From the NCBI GenBank assembly GCA_012295275.1, contig CM022665.1:23837946-23901945 (forward strand): 64,000 nt of DNA. The letters are read 5' to 3'. The notes below the pieces were generated by a model. It saw nothing but the letters and a program-made list of their open reading frames with translations, was not told the DNA's origin and made no database searches. Made by a program: the position numbers and the translations under genes. This document shows positions 52,001-64,000 of the stretch, in pieces (positions within the stretch are counted from its first letter, which is position 1; every line of letters begins with the position of its first letter). Source of the DNA: Chrysomallon squamiferum. Lineage: Eukaryota; Mollusca; Gastropoda; Neomphalida; Peltospiridae.

Positions 52001-53702
52001 CAGTACTCTTCACTTCTTTTTGGTGTTTACATTTTAGATAGTGTAAATGCAGCCCTAGAGTAAATGTCAGATACTATACAATATGATTCACATTGTATAT
52101 TGTGTACTGTGAGAAATAAATAGAAAGGTGTTAATTTTGAAAATATTCATCATTTATGATTACCTTTTTTCCTGACATAGTCTTTTTAATTCTTAAATCA
52201 ATTACAAACAAAAGGTAGACTTAAAAATTAACAATGTCTGAATAAAAACAGTTAATTATTTATGAATGTGAATAAACACGTCAAATTTTCCTTGAACTGC
52301 TTTAATATAAGTGTTTTGACTATATCCTGAAAAAATATACTGACACAATTCACTTAATGAAGTAGTTGTACAATATTAAAATATAGTTTGTATTAATTTA
52401 TTTAAATCACATTTTTAATTTTTTTTTTTTTTTTTTTTAGTGATCTTGATGAAAAGTTCAGGAAAAGGGAAAGATATCATGGTGGTGGTATTGTATCTGA
52501 GTTTCGAGAAAAGGATGGCTACAAGCCTGAAGTAAGACTTCAATATGTTGATGACTCGGGCAGATCAATGTCTGCTAAAGAAGCTTTCCGTCAATTGTCT
52601 CACAGGTTTCATGGCAAAGGATCAGGCAAAAAGAAAACTGAGAAAAGACAAAAGAAACTTGAGGAAGCAAATGTAAGTGTCAAGTTATTATTTTGCGGGG
52701 TTAACAGAAAACGAAAGTATTTTGTGATGAAAAGTAGCAAAGATTCTCAAATTACAAAATGTGAAGATGGAAATGTAAAGACCAAAATATTGGCAAAATT
52801 TTTGCAGCGATAAACAGAAAACTGAATTAGATCTCGATATAAACCGTGTTTTAAATATATATTTTTTTATGCTTGGCTTCTTGCAGTTAATAAACTATAA
52901 GAAATAAAGAATTAAAAATCTAATTAAAAATATCAACAATTAATTGATGTTGTATTTTTTTTTATTTTTTATATATATATCTGTAAAATAATATATGTCC
53001 ATTATTTACAGCTGATGAAACAAATGAGCTCCACTGATACACCACTCAACACCTTATCACTGCTGAAAGAAAAGCAGAAAGCAGAGAAGTCTCCATTTGT
53101 TGTTCTCAGTGGAAACAAAGGATTTACGGCGTATGTATTTCACAATTCCTGTTTCAGTGACCAATTTAATTATTTATTTTGATACATAATTACATTTTTG
53201 TATTATTATTTATTATTTTTTGGAAGTGGTGTTAATTTTTTTATTTATTTATTTTTAATTTTCTGGTTGTTGGGAATAGGATAATCTTAATTGTACATGG
53301 TATAATAAGATTTTAGTTTCTGGAAAATTTTGATTATTATTTAAAAAATACTGTTCGATATTCATGCTTAGCTTACCATTAGATCCAAAGATAGCTTGAA
53401 TTTCCACTATTTAAGTAATGATTTCTGAAAGTTATGTTTTAAAATAGTATATGTTCTGCTTGATTGTGTTTTACATCATTGGCATCATGAGGTTATGTCC
53501 TACTGGAAGTATAAATACTCAGAATGCTTTTATTATTATTATTATTACAGTTATTATTGTTATGTTTTAAGACTTTCTGTTTCCTTTCTTGTTAACAATT
53601 ATCTCTGGTGCCGTATCTACACTTAATTTGTCCAGTTATATGTAATGAATGCATATATAAGAACTTTCTTTTATTTTTAGAAATACAATCACCAAATTCT
53701 AG
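43014..53702 (+). CDS. SART1: U4/U6.U5 tri-snRNP-associated protein 1 (Snu66 homologue)
   Basis: Twenty-one exons join in phase: 43014-43221, 43529-43580, 43999-44060, 44511-44646, 45134-45239, 45634-45711, 46336-46432, 46729-46868, 47218-47293, 47773-47846, 48032-48091, 48479-48603, 49141-49355, 49749-49873, 50153-50329, 50678-50785, 51205-51286, 51790-51883, 52441-52672, 53012-53130 and 53681-53702. They give 795 residues; human SART1 has 800. The start MGSSKKHK and the basic RS-like N-terminus match. Family blocks follow: [72 protein letters not shown] and a C-terminal NTITK. SART1 recruits the tri-snRNP in the nucleus to form the pre-catalytic spliceosome. Exon 13 is a variable acidic linker. 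The last exon codes only a few residues. AATAAA lies at 53953. Confidence 0.97.
44781..44904 (+). mobile_element. Decayed tRNA-type SINE copy
   Basis: Ordered matches to the same remembered molluscan SINE: GGATCAATTG (B-box-like), TTTTGGGCTATTTTCCATTT, then CCAG, GACTAGTATGTGCT and finally ATGTATTAAAGATCTCTTG. It sits in SART1 intron 4 in the sense orientation. Many substitutions and lost CpGs indicate an old copy. A consensus alignment was not available. Confidence 0.55.
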
Positions 53703-55625
53703 AAAACTTGAGGAATAACTGTACTGTGTTAACAGACAATCAGTTAATTGGTGGCCTGCTCCCAGTCAGATGTATGTAAAGAAGAAAATGTCCTAGAGGT
53801 TTTAAAAATTCCTTTTTCGTTCAGAAGAATTGTTAAAAGGGATCCATATTTTATCCGTTTTCAAGGATGTAAAAAAAAAAAAAAAAAAATGTGTATTTTT
53901 AAAAAGTAGATCTGTGGATCTGGAGATGCTTCATTATATCTGTCTTTGTCACAATAAATGAAAATGAAATTGTGAAAAATGCAGAGTTTTTAATTGTCCA
54001 GTTCAGAATAGAGGTAATGAGTATTCAGTGATAAACACAATGAAACACTTTTTGTTATCATGTAGTAAATGTATACAAGGATTATAAATACCTTATTTTT
54101 TTAAATACATGAGCATGTATTGGTAGTTTCAAGAACACTTTTTATTTTATTTTTTAATTCATCATTTGGTAATAAATAATATTAGTAATTATAAACACAG
54201 AATGTTCTGTTAATATTGAATATTAAAAAAATACAGCAAACCTTCAGACTTCAGATGTAAACTTTTAAAAACTGAAATTACTGTACATTTTGTATGTTGT
54301 GGAGTATGTTTAGTATGGTTTGTTGTGAATACAATTTAAAAATACAAAAACATTTTCAAGTCTCAAAGTATTTTGCAAATACAATTATCTGGATGATTAT
54401 ATATTTAAAAAAATAATAATAAACATAAGATGCTGAATGTAACTGCTACAGTGTTATCTGTTTTTCTCTTAGTAAAGCACTTACCCAAGTCCGATTTGGA
54501 ACTGGAAATAGTCCAGATGACTGTTTGGTTTTTATGGATAATCATGTACCAAACAGTATAGATAATTATAATAAAAAGAAACAACAACTTTCTTCTTCTT
54601 GTTTATTATTTAATAAAGAACAAAAGAAACAACTTATTATAATTGTAATATTAAGTTAACAATTGTCTAAGAAATAAGACAAAAACAAAAAAATTTGTTG
54701 TGCTTTGTGACAAATTGTGATTCGTTGTCTTATAAGTACCATTTTTGTCTCCGTTATATAATTACAACATTTTCAACAGAATCTTTATTATGAATATCAT
54801 AGAATAAGGTTATTGCAAGAAAGTTTTGACCCAAGATATTACTAAATAAATACAAGAGTTAGGAAAAATCAAGTATGTAAGAGGTAGTGACGTCTTGCAC
54901 ATTTCATATCAAATACATCTTAAAACTGATTTAAAAATGACAATGCATAAACAAATGTAAAATAAATTGCCTGTTCAAAAATATTTTTTTTTAAAATGCA
55001 GAAGAAAAGAAAACAATCAACCCCAACCATTCTCTACAGTAAACAAGCTGAAATAAAATTAATTAGCACTTATTAGATGGGCAGCAAAATATAATGTAGG
55101 TAAAATAATTTACACCAGCTAATTACTACCCTGAACAAATCTGTATACGGATTACAATTACTGTGTTACACTGCTTAAAGAATTAGTTTTGATATTAATA
55201 ATAGTAACTGGAAATAATGTCTCTAACTATTAAAACATAGTGAGGCGAGATGTAGTGGTTATGAATCCAGTACTGAAAAGTACTAAGAAATTACGTGATG
55301 GTTAAACTAACTTTCCTTATGAAAAAGAATAAAGTCGCTCAACAAAGGCCACTGTCTGTACTCTGTGGCCAAACAATATGATTCTTTTTATCTAGAACAT
55401 CCTTTTCTCACATCTTCTTCATCTTAACCTTCAGTTCCACAAACTTAGAAGAACCATAAAAGGCACTTCAGTTTTGGTTGCTGCTTTTTATTTTTAGTGG
55501 TTTATATACATCAGAATTAAAAACAATACTAAAAAACCCAATAACAATGTAATGACTTTTCAGTAAAAAAATAGTAATATTCATTCTTAAAAAGATGGGA
55601 ATATCACAGTCACTGTCTAGCAGAT
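53703..55625. other. Convergent intergenic gap between SART1 and MTR
   Basis: Contains the SART1 3' UTR with AATAAA at 53953-53958 and an A-run near 53870-53889, then AT-rich sequence without coding signal. On the minus strand the first plausible AATAAA after the MTR stop is TTTATT at about 55487-55492. A TTCTTCTTCTT run lies at about 54590-54600. Confidence 0.55.
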
Positions 55626-56738
55626 TTATAAGTCATCATTATCATAGGAAAGATTTGGACCAAGCCATTTCTCCACTTCACTGACATTCATTTTCTTTCT
55701 TTCTGCATAATCTAAAACCTGCAAATGAAAAGATATTATGTTGCTTTAAAAAAACAACAAAAAAAAACAACAACCCCAAAACAAACATTTAATCTATATT
55801 TTTATCTGATTTTTAAAATTTTAATATATTTGAAAAATGGCATACTAATTTTTCTGTTACAAAGGCATAGTTATCATGCTATTTTTTTTATATTTTTTTT
55901 GTTACAGTACCGATTTATTCAGTCTATAAATACACAAATCTTATTTGTGAACAACTTATATATAAAAACTTTTGTATATCAGTTTTCCAGATTTAAAAAA
56001 AAAATACGTTTTTGTTCAAACCATTACTTTTTAGAAATCATGTATCTTTATTTATTTATTATTATTATTATTACTACCACTACTCTGGTCTATGTTAAAA
56101 GAAGAATGAATAAATGAATATTTAACATTATGTCATAAAATGGTTAACAGCCACCAATATGTATGGCTTAAAAAAATAAGAATCCCCAATGATACCTGAT
56201 CCTTGTCTATTTTTCCCACAGCAAAGTATGTAGACTCTGGATGAGCAAAGTATATTCCTGACACTGAAGAAGCAGGATCCATTGCCAGTGACTCAGTAAG
56301 AGTAATTCCAATAGAGTCTGGCTTTAACAGTTTCCACATTGTTTCCTTCTCAGTGTGATCAGGCTGGATAGGGTAGCCGGGAGCTGGTCGTATACCCTGG
56401 TATGTAATGTTGTACTTATGAAGTATATTTTGGTACAATTCTAGATTATTTGTTAAGTTTGTTACATTCTCGTAAAGCAACATGGATGGATGGATGGATG
56501 GATAATATACTTTATTTTGTAAATATAAACCTACATTCATTCTGGCCTGCATTTGTGTAGTTTTTTATTTACAAAATAATAGTGTTCTAGTGCATAGTGT
56601 ATTTAATTATAAATGGGCATATGCCTATGTTAGAAGCAGCACAAGTTTAAAATAAAAAGTAATGGTGAACACATACAAATATATTCTATATGCACATTTG
56701 TATGTTTGCATTTTAAAAAGCCAAAAGTTATTATTGTC

Positions 56739-56778
<40 letters not shown>

Positions 56779-57831
56779 TGCAAATTAGAACAAAACATTT
56801 TTCAGTAAGATTTCAATAGCACATTAAATCTATTTGGAGCTCAGGTAATGCAACAAAATTGTCAAAATTATTTTCTACTCAATTACTGAATTCAGTTTAA
56901 AATGCAGCAGCAGAAATTACCTTGTATTTTATTCTGTGCAGATCTTGTGCTTCAAGCACTTCATCTGAACAGTATCCCCAGAATTCTTTTCTTACACGTT
57001 CATGCATCTCCTCAGCAAATGCCTACGATAAAAATTTGAACAATTAACAATTCTTTTATAATGTACAACTGTACAGGTTCTGATGATGATGTCATTATAA
57101 ATTTTTATAAATCAGTAAAATCCTTATCTTTTCAAAAATAAAGATGACTCTTTACAAGGTTTGTTATATTTTCATTACACTTCATTATTAGCAAACAATG
57201 GTAACTTGGAAATATATTTAAAAGATTATATATAAATACCATAAAAGGTCAAATTTAAATAATAATGATGATGATGATGATTGTAATAACAGTATTATAA
57301 TAAAGTATGTTAGTAATAATAATAATAATAAAAAAACAACAACAACAACAACAACAACAAATACTACTACTACTACTTCTGATTATTTTTTTTTGATGTA
57401 CAAACCTCTGCCAATCTGTCAGCAAGAGCTTTAATCATAATGACATTGTAGTCATCCAGTTCATTTTTGAACCTGAAATTACAAATATAATTTATTTATG
57501 TGCATGAAACAGATTTGTATTTGTTTTAAATATGACTGAAATTTTATATACAAGGTAATTTTATCATTAACGACACTTAAAAGACAGGGAGAATTGTGTG
57601 AATTTTATGGCAATAATCTACCTTTCAAGGATATTATTTCTAATTCTGTCATAGAATTTATTTTAATTTTTTATTTTATTTAATTTTATTGCATTTATTT
57701 ATTCATTTTATTTTAGTTCTAAACTGAAATTACATATACTAGAAGCCACTTGCATATCAATAAATAATCCAAATATTCCATCAATCATTTATAAAATTTT
57801 TAATGACTCACTGCATAATTTTCAAAATGAT

Positions 57832-57864
<33 letters not shown>

Positions 57865-59162
57865 TCAAAACCATAATAATAATAAATAAAGTGACTGAAG
57901 GAAGCACATTAGATTACATGTCAATCTTATTTGACAAAGCTTACAGATTATGTTATCTTTTGGTGATGTATTACATTCAAATCTATATTAATTGAGAATA
58001 AGAAAAATACATTAAATTTAATAAACACCTCAAAGATCCAATAAGAAGAAGAAAAAGAAGAAGAAGAATATAACAAGTACTTACTGGTCACACATTTCTT
58101 TCACTCCATGTCCTACTGAGACAGCAAACAGGCCTATGTAATCTTTAACACCACTGGACACAGGTGCCACAAAGTCTGACATACAAAAGTATGGCTCTGA
58201 ACGACTGGCAAAATCTTTTTCAGCCTGAAATGAGAAAAAACACAACATCAGAACCTCCCCCTCCTGCTACTACAACTGCTACATTTTCTATTACATCTGA
58301 ATAAAAAATGCATATCCAGATTAGATATTCTTCAAAACTGTTTAAATAACAAACTGAAGAAAATAAAAATAAAAACAAATACAAATAAAAATAAATACAA
58401 ATACATATAACAACAATAATAAATAAATAAATAAATAAATAAATAAAATAGTATTAAAAATTAATTTATTACTGTAGTACAAATTACATACACCAGTCAT
58501 GACATTTTCTTTTAACTATTATATTTTACTATCCTTAAAGCAAAATATATATTGTAACATTATTTCACCCCCCCCATTTAAAACTGCAGAAATGTTAAAA
58601 TGACATTCTATATAGACAAAAACATTTTGAAAATTAACACTCCTCATAGAAATGGTGACCATACCTGTTGTCTGAGTCCAAAGAGAGTCTCTATTTTTTC
58701 TTCTTTATCATCATACAGCTCAATGTCATCACCCACACTGTTAGCTCTGAAGAAAGCAATTACTGCTGTGGCGTGGAGCTTTTTGTTGTTAATAATATTT
58801 TTCAGCATCTCTTGAGCATCATCAAAACACTTCTTAGCTTCTTCTCCTAGTAGAAAAGGCATAGATTTCAGTAAAATATACTGCTTAGGATTTGTTATTA
58901 GCATTTTTTAAGTGATTTTCAGTATTTAAATATTTGTACATAGACTTATACAACCACATTTGTTCTCTTTTTTCACCTGTCAGAATATGTACATATTTCA
59001 TATATTTCAGTCACATGTGAAACAAAATCTCTCAAATGCCAAATATTGGAGAAAAAAAAACAATGCATAAAAATACACACAAACAAGTTTATATCGATAT
59101 CAACAAACACATACTGCATTACTCAAATGGATTCATTTAAATCAGTGTATATTGTCTCCCAT

Positions 59163-59198
<36 letters not shown>

Positions 59199-61090
59199 CT
59201 AATATATACATCTCAACACAAACAATGAAATGTAAATACAAAATATATCACTGGAAATTTAGATTTTAGATTTTTCATTGGAATGCCTTCTTAAGGAGCA
59301 TTATCATTTGAATAAAGAAAAAAACAAGTGGAAAAAACCATTAACAATGAACTATGTAAATAAAAATAAAATTTTCAGGAAAAGAAAACATCTCAATCAC
59401 AAAACATATGAAGTAAAATATGCAAAATGAAAAAAAAAGTTAAAGTAATTACCAACAGTTTTATCCTTGAATATTTTAGGAAAGCCTCGATTTGGATATT
59501 TCCCTCTAAGCTGCCACACATCAAAAAATGGCTTCCAGTCAATGTAAGGCACCAGTCTATTAATATCATAATCCTCAAACATTTTGATACCAAGAAATGT
59601 TGGCTTGACTGAAACAAATTACAATGAAAATTTTATTATTACAAACAATATAAAATATAAAATGTAGCTATACTTTACATTAGGCATTATTAGTATATGG
59701 CACACAAGTATGAAGAAAACTGGCTGATCAGTTTGAACAAACAAAACCAATCTATCAACACACAATCTGATACATGCTGAAGTTCATATATATCAGTTTT
59801 TGTGTACGTATCCCAGAACATGGATTGTCTGCCTAAGAAACGTCAGTGTTAAATGGCGTTAGATCATCCCAAATAATTCTGTCAGTTTATGGTCTGATGG
59901 CTTATTCATTGCACAAACAGTTTAGAGATGACATTATTTGTACCGAAATAATCCGGAAGATATTAACTCACCAATAACTTAGACATAATTTCCTGTATGC
60001 AGCTGTTTCCTAATTATTATTACATTTAGTTTTCAACAATAGTTCATTTACCTGGCTTTTCACCATTTTCCCAGTCCAGCTTCAGTGCTTTAGCTCTAGC
60101 TTCTTCCAGTTTCAAGTATTTTCTATCCTACATGAGACAAAAACAGAGGTGTCTACTGTTTAATTTATGTCATTTTTCTCTCATAATTGTACTTACTTAC
60201 CACGCTATTACTAGCTTGTTCAATCATGCTCTCACTGAATAACTTGTAGAAAGAAAACAATTTTATCTAACTGAAATCTGCCCACTTATCTATTTTCATG
60301 TTACAGTTTATTAACTGAAAAAACATTTTGCCTGTCATGGATGACAGTGGTTGCAATTTGAAGCTCTATACAAGCAGCCAATGACCCCCAAAAACACACA
60401 CACACACAAACATACATAATAGATCTATTAAAAGTACTATATGTATATGATAGTCATAAATCAAACAGTTACCTTTAAAGAGTCATAATGCTCAGCTCTT
60501 ATTTCTTCATATTCTTCTTTGATTTCATCCAGAAAATCCTCATATTCCTCTTTTTTTGTGAGAGCAGAGCACTAGAAAATTACACAACCATATCTAGTCA
60601 GTTTATTCATTATAGGATATTATTTACTATTATTATTCTATAATAATAGTAATAATAATTACTACTATTACTTTTTTTATTTATATATTATTTTATGTTG
60701 CAGAATACAAGATTCAAGAATCAATCAGATTCTTTTTTTTTATATGCTTATTTATTTTCTTTTAAATTTAAATTTTCTTTTTGTGCAAAATCTGAAACCT
60801 ATAGCTTATTTTATGTAGCCATATACTTCTGATATATCATTCATACTGGAGCAGTTGTCTTAGCTTCAAAGACATCCAGTTTTATTTTCAACATTAGAAA
60901 TGTGTCACATAGAATTAAACTTTTTATAAAAATGTGTTTAACCACAGCAAAAAGATTAGTTTATCAGAAGATTACCATTTAAACTAAACAGTTTTTAGTG
61001 GACCTACCACAACAACACTTTTTGATGCATCCAGAACATGTATTGTTGGACTGCTGTATCTTGGCGATATCCTTACAGCTGTGTGTGTCC

Positions 61091-61132
<42 letters not shown>

Positions 61133-61176
61133 TAATAATGATGATGATGGTAACAGTAATAATAATAATGATGATC

Positions 61177-61223
<47 letters not shown>

Positions 61224-61312
61224 GATGTAACTGTAATAATAATGAAAATAATAATAACAATAATAAAACATATGGATAAAACAGTTCTTTTAACAATGTC
61301 TGTCTGTCTGTC

Positions 61313-61387
<75 letters not shown>

Positions 61388-63613
61388 CTACTTGTCTACC
61401 TGCTTCAGTCTATGTCTATTTCATTCCTTTTCTCACTCTTTATTTCATGGTTTCTCTCTAAGTGAATCTCTTATAGTACTGATACCTCTTTGTTATACAA
61501 ACTCTGCAGCAATCTCTTTACTTATCAGTCTGTTTCTTCAGTCTCATTTTCTCTTTCAGCCTTTCTGTCTCTATCTGTCTCTCCTAACCAGTCAGCCAGT
61601 CCATAACCACCAAAACACTCACATACAGAAACATACATAAATTACATACTCTGATAAACATACAAATAGGTCGACGTGTTAAATAGGTTAATTATTTCAA
61701 GATTGAGGAAATAAAATCTGAAAAAAATGTTACTTGGATGTGGTTGCTCCACCAATCAGCAGAGGAATTTTCATTCCAATTCTCTCCATTTCCCTGGCAA
61801 CAAAAATCATTTCATCAAGTGATGGTGTTATCAGTCCTGATAACCCAATGAAATCTGAAATGTGAAAAAGAAATTGTCTATATAATAAAATAATAAAAAA
61901 ATAATTTTTAATTAAAAAAAACTAAACTAAAAAAAAAAAAAACAAATGATGATGAAGGTATAAAAAATAATGATAGTGCAACAATAATAATGACGATGAT
62001 AATGATGATGATGATACCCATGATTAAAACATCAATTTTTTTAAACAATTTTTATAAAAAGAAGTGATCAAATAACACCAGTATTTAAAACAATCCTAAG
62101 ACAACTATATTGGAATGAAATTATTTCTGTTCCTAATCCATTCAGGATCAATATAAAGTGATAATTACTTTTCTGGGTAATGATCAAGGTTTATACTAAG
62201 CAGAATTATTAGTTAAGATCATTCAAAATGAAAAACACCCACCAAAATTCTTCAAACAGCTATACTGTTTTGGTGTATGTTCTTTTAACTAATTTGTTTA
62301 AATAAAACATTCAAATGTCTCACCTGCTTTTGATTCTATTGCTGTTTGCAAAATCTTTTCACATGGTGTCATCACACCAAGATCAATAACTCTGAAAATC
62401 AATAATTTGATCATTAAGTGACATTTTAATATAGAAAAAATATTTTCATTTTGTAATACTATGATCTATAGCAAATTATTTCTGTGTAATACAGTATATG
62501 ATCAGTATTTTCTGTACATATTCTAATATATATAAAAGCCAAAAATATTGTGTTAAACAATTTTTTCTAATACAAAAAAATTATTTAATTATTTTAATAT
62601 AATTTAATAAATCCTTAAGTATACTGAAAGCAATTAAAAAAATGTATTTACAATAGCTCCTTTGTTTTCTTTTAAATAATGATAAAATATATATATATAT
62701 ATTTCTGTTTGTACTATTTCTCAAGTTTAGTTTAAATGAAAACAAGCATTACCGGTGTAATAAAAGAAATAATTTAAAAAAAAATAAAATAAAATAAAAT
62801 TACCTGTAATTGTTACAACCAAGCACAACTCCTACAATATTTTTACCAATATCATGAACATCTCCTTTAACTGTTGCTATGACTACTGTTCCAACAAAAG
62901 CACTATCCTAAAAATTATTTTAAAAATGGATTAATAAATTACAATATACTGATTTGTTGAAGAATTGGAAGAAAGAGAGACCGAAATAAATGGTGAAATC
63001 AAGGAAAGAGTATATGATATAGGCACTGAAAGAAAGCGGAAAGGAGAACAAGACAAAAACAGAGAAAATGATATTATTTCAAGAATTAAGTTTTCAAATT
63101 TAATATTTTTGAAATATTTCAAATGATGCACTTACAAAATCAGAAATTCCAGTCAGCTTCATCTGAGCTTCTCTTTCTTTCTCCATGTATGGAATGAGAT
63201 GAGCAACAGCCTTCTTCATCACTCTAGCAGATTTAATAACCTGAGGCAAAAACATTTTCCCTGAACCAAACAGGTCTCCAACAATACTCATTCCCTGCAG
63301 ACAAACCAAAATGACTTAATAAAACATTTTTGCTTAATACAGGTTTGGTTTTTAAGAATTTACAGGATAAAGCATTTATTGGTAATTAAGATTTAATAAT
63401 ATTTGGAGCAAATAAGTAAATGTACAGAATGCTTAAAGCTTTAAAACTCATTTTTATTTTCTATTGCTACCGTAACAGCTAAAACTAATTAGTGAAATAT
63501 GGAAGTTGCAATACCTTCATGAGTGGTCCTTCTATGATATTCAAAGGTCTTGGATATGTAACTGTGTCTTGTCTTGCTTCTTCTGTGTCTTCAACAATAT
63601 ATTTATCAATACC
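55626..63613 (-). CDS. MTR: Cobalamin-dependent methionine synthase, C-terminal half (5' part beyond right edge)
   Basis: Fifteen exons join in phase: 63515-63613, 63136-63294, 62804-62907, 62324-62391, 61734-61854, 61008-61089, 60473-60571, 60052-60127, 59453-59608, 58665-58846, 58085-58224, 57406-57472, 56921-57022, 56196-56396 and 55626-55718 (TAA). They code 582 residues, corresponding to roughly the last 46 percent of the human enzyme. The cap and B12-binding domains come first, with [16 protein letters not shown] and the cobalt-ligand motif DVHDIGK; the axial His codon is at 62854-62856. SGLITPS and [15 protein letters not shown] follow, then the reactivation domain with [18 protein letters not shown] and the AdoMet motif RPAPGYP (56370-56390). 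The enzyme transfers a methyl group from 5-methyltetrahydrofolate to homocysteine. The missing part would hold the homocysteine and folate domains. No lesion is seen. Confidence 0.97.
56481..56502. repeat. (ATGG)n microsatellite
   Basis: About five copies of ATGG in the MTR intron upstream of exon 56196-56396. Confidence 0.9.
56739..56777. repeat. (GT)n microsatellite
   Basis: About nineteen GT dinucleotides in an MTR intron. Confidence 0.95.
57309..57380. repeat. Compound (AAT)n-(CAA)n-(TAC)n microsatellite
   Basis: Three adjacent trinucleotide tracts with different units run together in an MTR intron, ending about 25 bp before the exon at 57406. Confidence 0.9.
58418..58447. repeat. (AAAT)n microsatellite
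   Basis: About seven copies of the tetramer in an MTR intron. Confidence 0.9.
59166..59195. repeat. (CA)n microsatellite
   Basis: About fifteen CA dinucleotides in an MTR intron. Confidence 0.95.
61091..61270. repeat. Compound (TAA)n/(TGA)n microsatellite directly abutting an MTR exon
   Basis: TAA runs interrupted by TGA variants start right at the splice acceptor of the MTR exon 61008-61089 and run for about 180 bp. On the minus strand they read as (ATT)n. Confidence 0.95.
61298..61390. repeat. (TCTG)n-(TC)n microsatellite
   Basis: TCTG tetramers pass into about twenty-five TC dinucleotides and back into TCTG-like units, in the same MTR intron as the (TAA)n tract. Confidence 0.95.
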
Positions 63614-64000
63614 CTGTTTATAATACAAATTATACATTATTGTGACTTTACAGTTAGCAATGGTAATTGAAGAAGTAGAAGTAGCAACTGTCGTAATTTT
63701 AGCAGAAATAGTTACAGTTGCAGTAGTAGTAGTAGTAGTAGTAGTAGTAATAGTAATAGGATGTGAAATAACAATAATGGAAGTTGTATAGTTGTAGCAG
63801 CAATAGTAGTAGTGACAATAATAGGTGTAGTAGCATTAGCAGGCCTAGTTTTTGGATGTCATGAAACTGAGTTCAATAAAAATGGAGAATTGGCAGCTGG
63901 TAAAGTCAAAACTAACTGTAACATAAGCTGAATCAAAATCCATGGCACATCATGCACATGTATCTCTTAAAATGTTTAGTCTGTGTTGGATATAGTATTA
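63614..64000 (-). other. MTR intron running off the right edge, with (AGT)n tract
   Basis: Contains a (AGT)n repeat at 63721-63760 and related AGTAGT/AATAGT variants up to about 63830. No further MTR exon is recognisable before the window ends. Confidence 0.8.

Noticed and set aside
55725-56117. 130-codon plus-strand open frame
   Set aside because: Low-complexity Phe/Ile/Lys/Tyr frame in an MTR intron, beginning near the end of an MTR exon on the other strand; no supporting signal.
57309-57380. CRISPR-like or regulatory array
   Set aside because: Only trinucleotide tracts with no spacers; a simple compound microsatellite.
60984-61640. Long open frames with poly-Asn, poly-Ile or poly-Tyr and poly-Ser/Leu runs on both strands
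   Set aside because: They are translations of the (TAA)n and (TC)n microsatellites around a real MTR exon, not genes.

Overview
The window is animal nuclear DNA. It is AT-rich, with many short introns, microsatellites and poly-A/T runs. It encodes conserved animal proteins: IFT43, SPATA17, ASB3, SART1, TMEM223 and cobalamin-dependent methionine synthase. Three decayed short repeats look like interspersed elements I associate with molluscan genomes (cores near 23735, 28420 and 44781). My best guess is therefore a mollusc, more likely gastropod-like than cephalopod because introns and intergenic gaps are short. This lineage call is an inference.

Eight protein-coding genes were resolved exon by exon. 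All 71 complete introns inside the coding regions fit GT...AG, and reading phase is kept across every junction. Left to right: (1) + strand, a giant coiled-coil protein, 5' end missing (141-12391); (2) - strand, TMEM223 (14715-15661); (3) + strand, IFT43 (16328-23129); (4) - strand, SPATA17 (24842-30340); (5) + strand, an unnamed 359-residue protein (30527-35271); (6) - strand, ASB3 (38074-41916); (7) + strand, SART1 (43014-53702); (8) - strand, MTR methionine synthase C-terminal half (55626-63613), 5' part beyond the right edge.

Orientation alternates strictly, giving three divergent promoter regions (15662-16327, 30341-30526, 41917-43013) and four convergent gaps. The divergent gaps hold visibly more CpG than the gene bodies, as expected for an invertebrate with gene-body methylation. 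The tightest is the 186-bp gap between SPATA17 and the unnamed gene. It contains a near-consensus RFX X-box (30437-30450), so the unnamed gene is a good candidate for a cilium or sperm-flagellum protein. IFT43 (IFT-A) and SPATA17 (IQ-motif sperm/cilia protein) make this a neighbourhood with several cilia-related genes, interleaved with housekeeping genes (SART1 splicing, MTR one-carbon metabolism, ASB3 ubiquitin ligase adaptor, TMEM223 mitochondrial).

The points most worth a second look are the X-box promoter and its unknown gene, an A-B-A-B 25-residue tandem repeat at the end of a 5.45-kb exon in the coiled-coil gene, a well-formed 42-nt candidate cassette exon in IFT43, and an MTR splice acceptor built from a microsatellite. 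I found no prokaryotic system, CRISPR array, tRNA, rRNA or viral gene.
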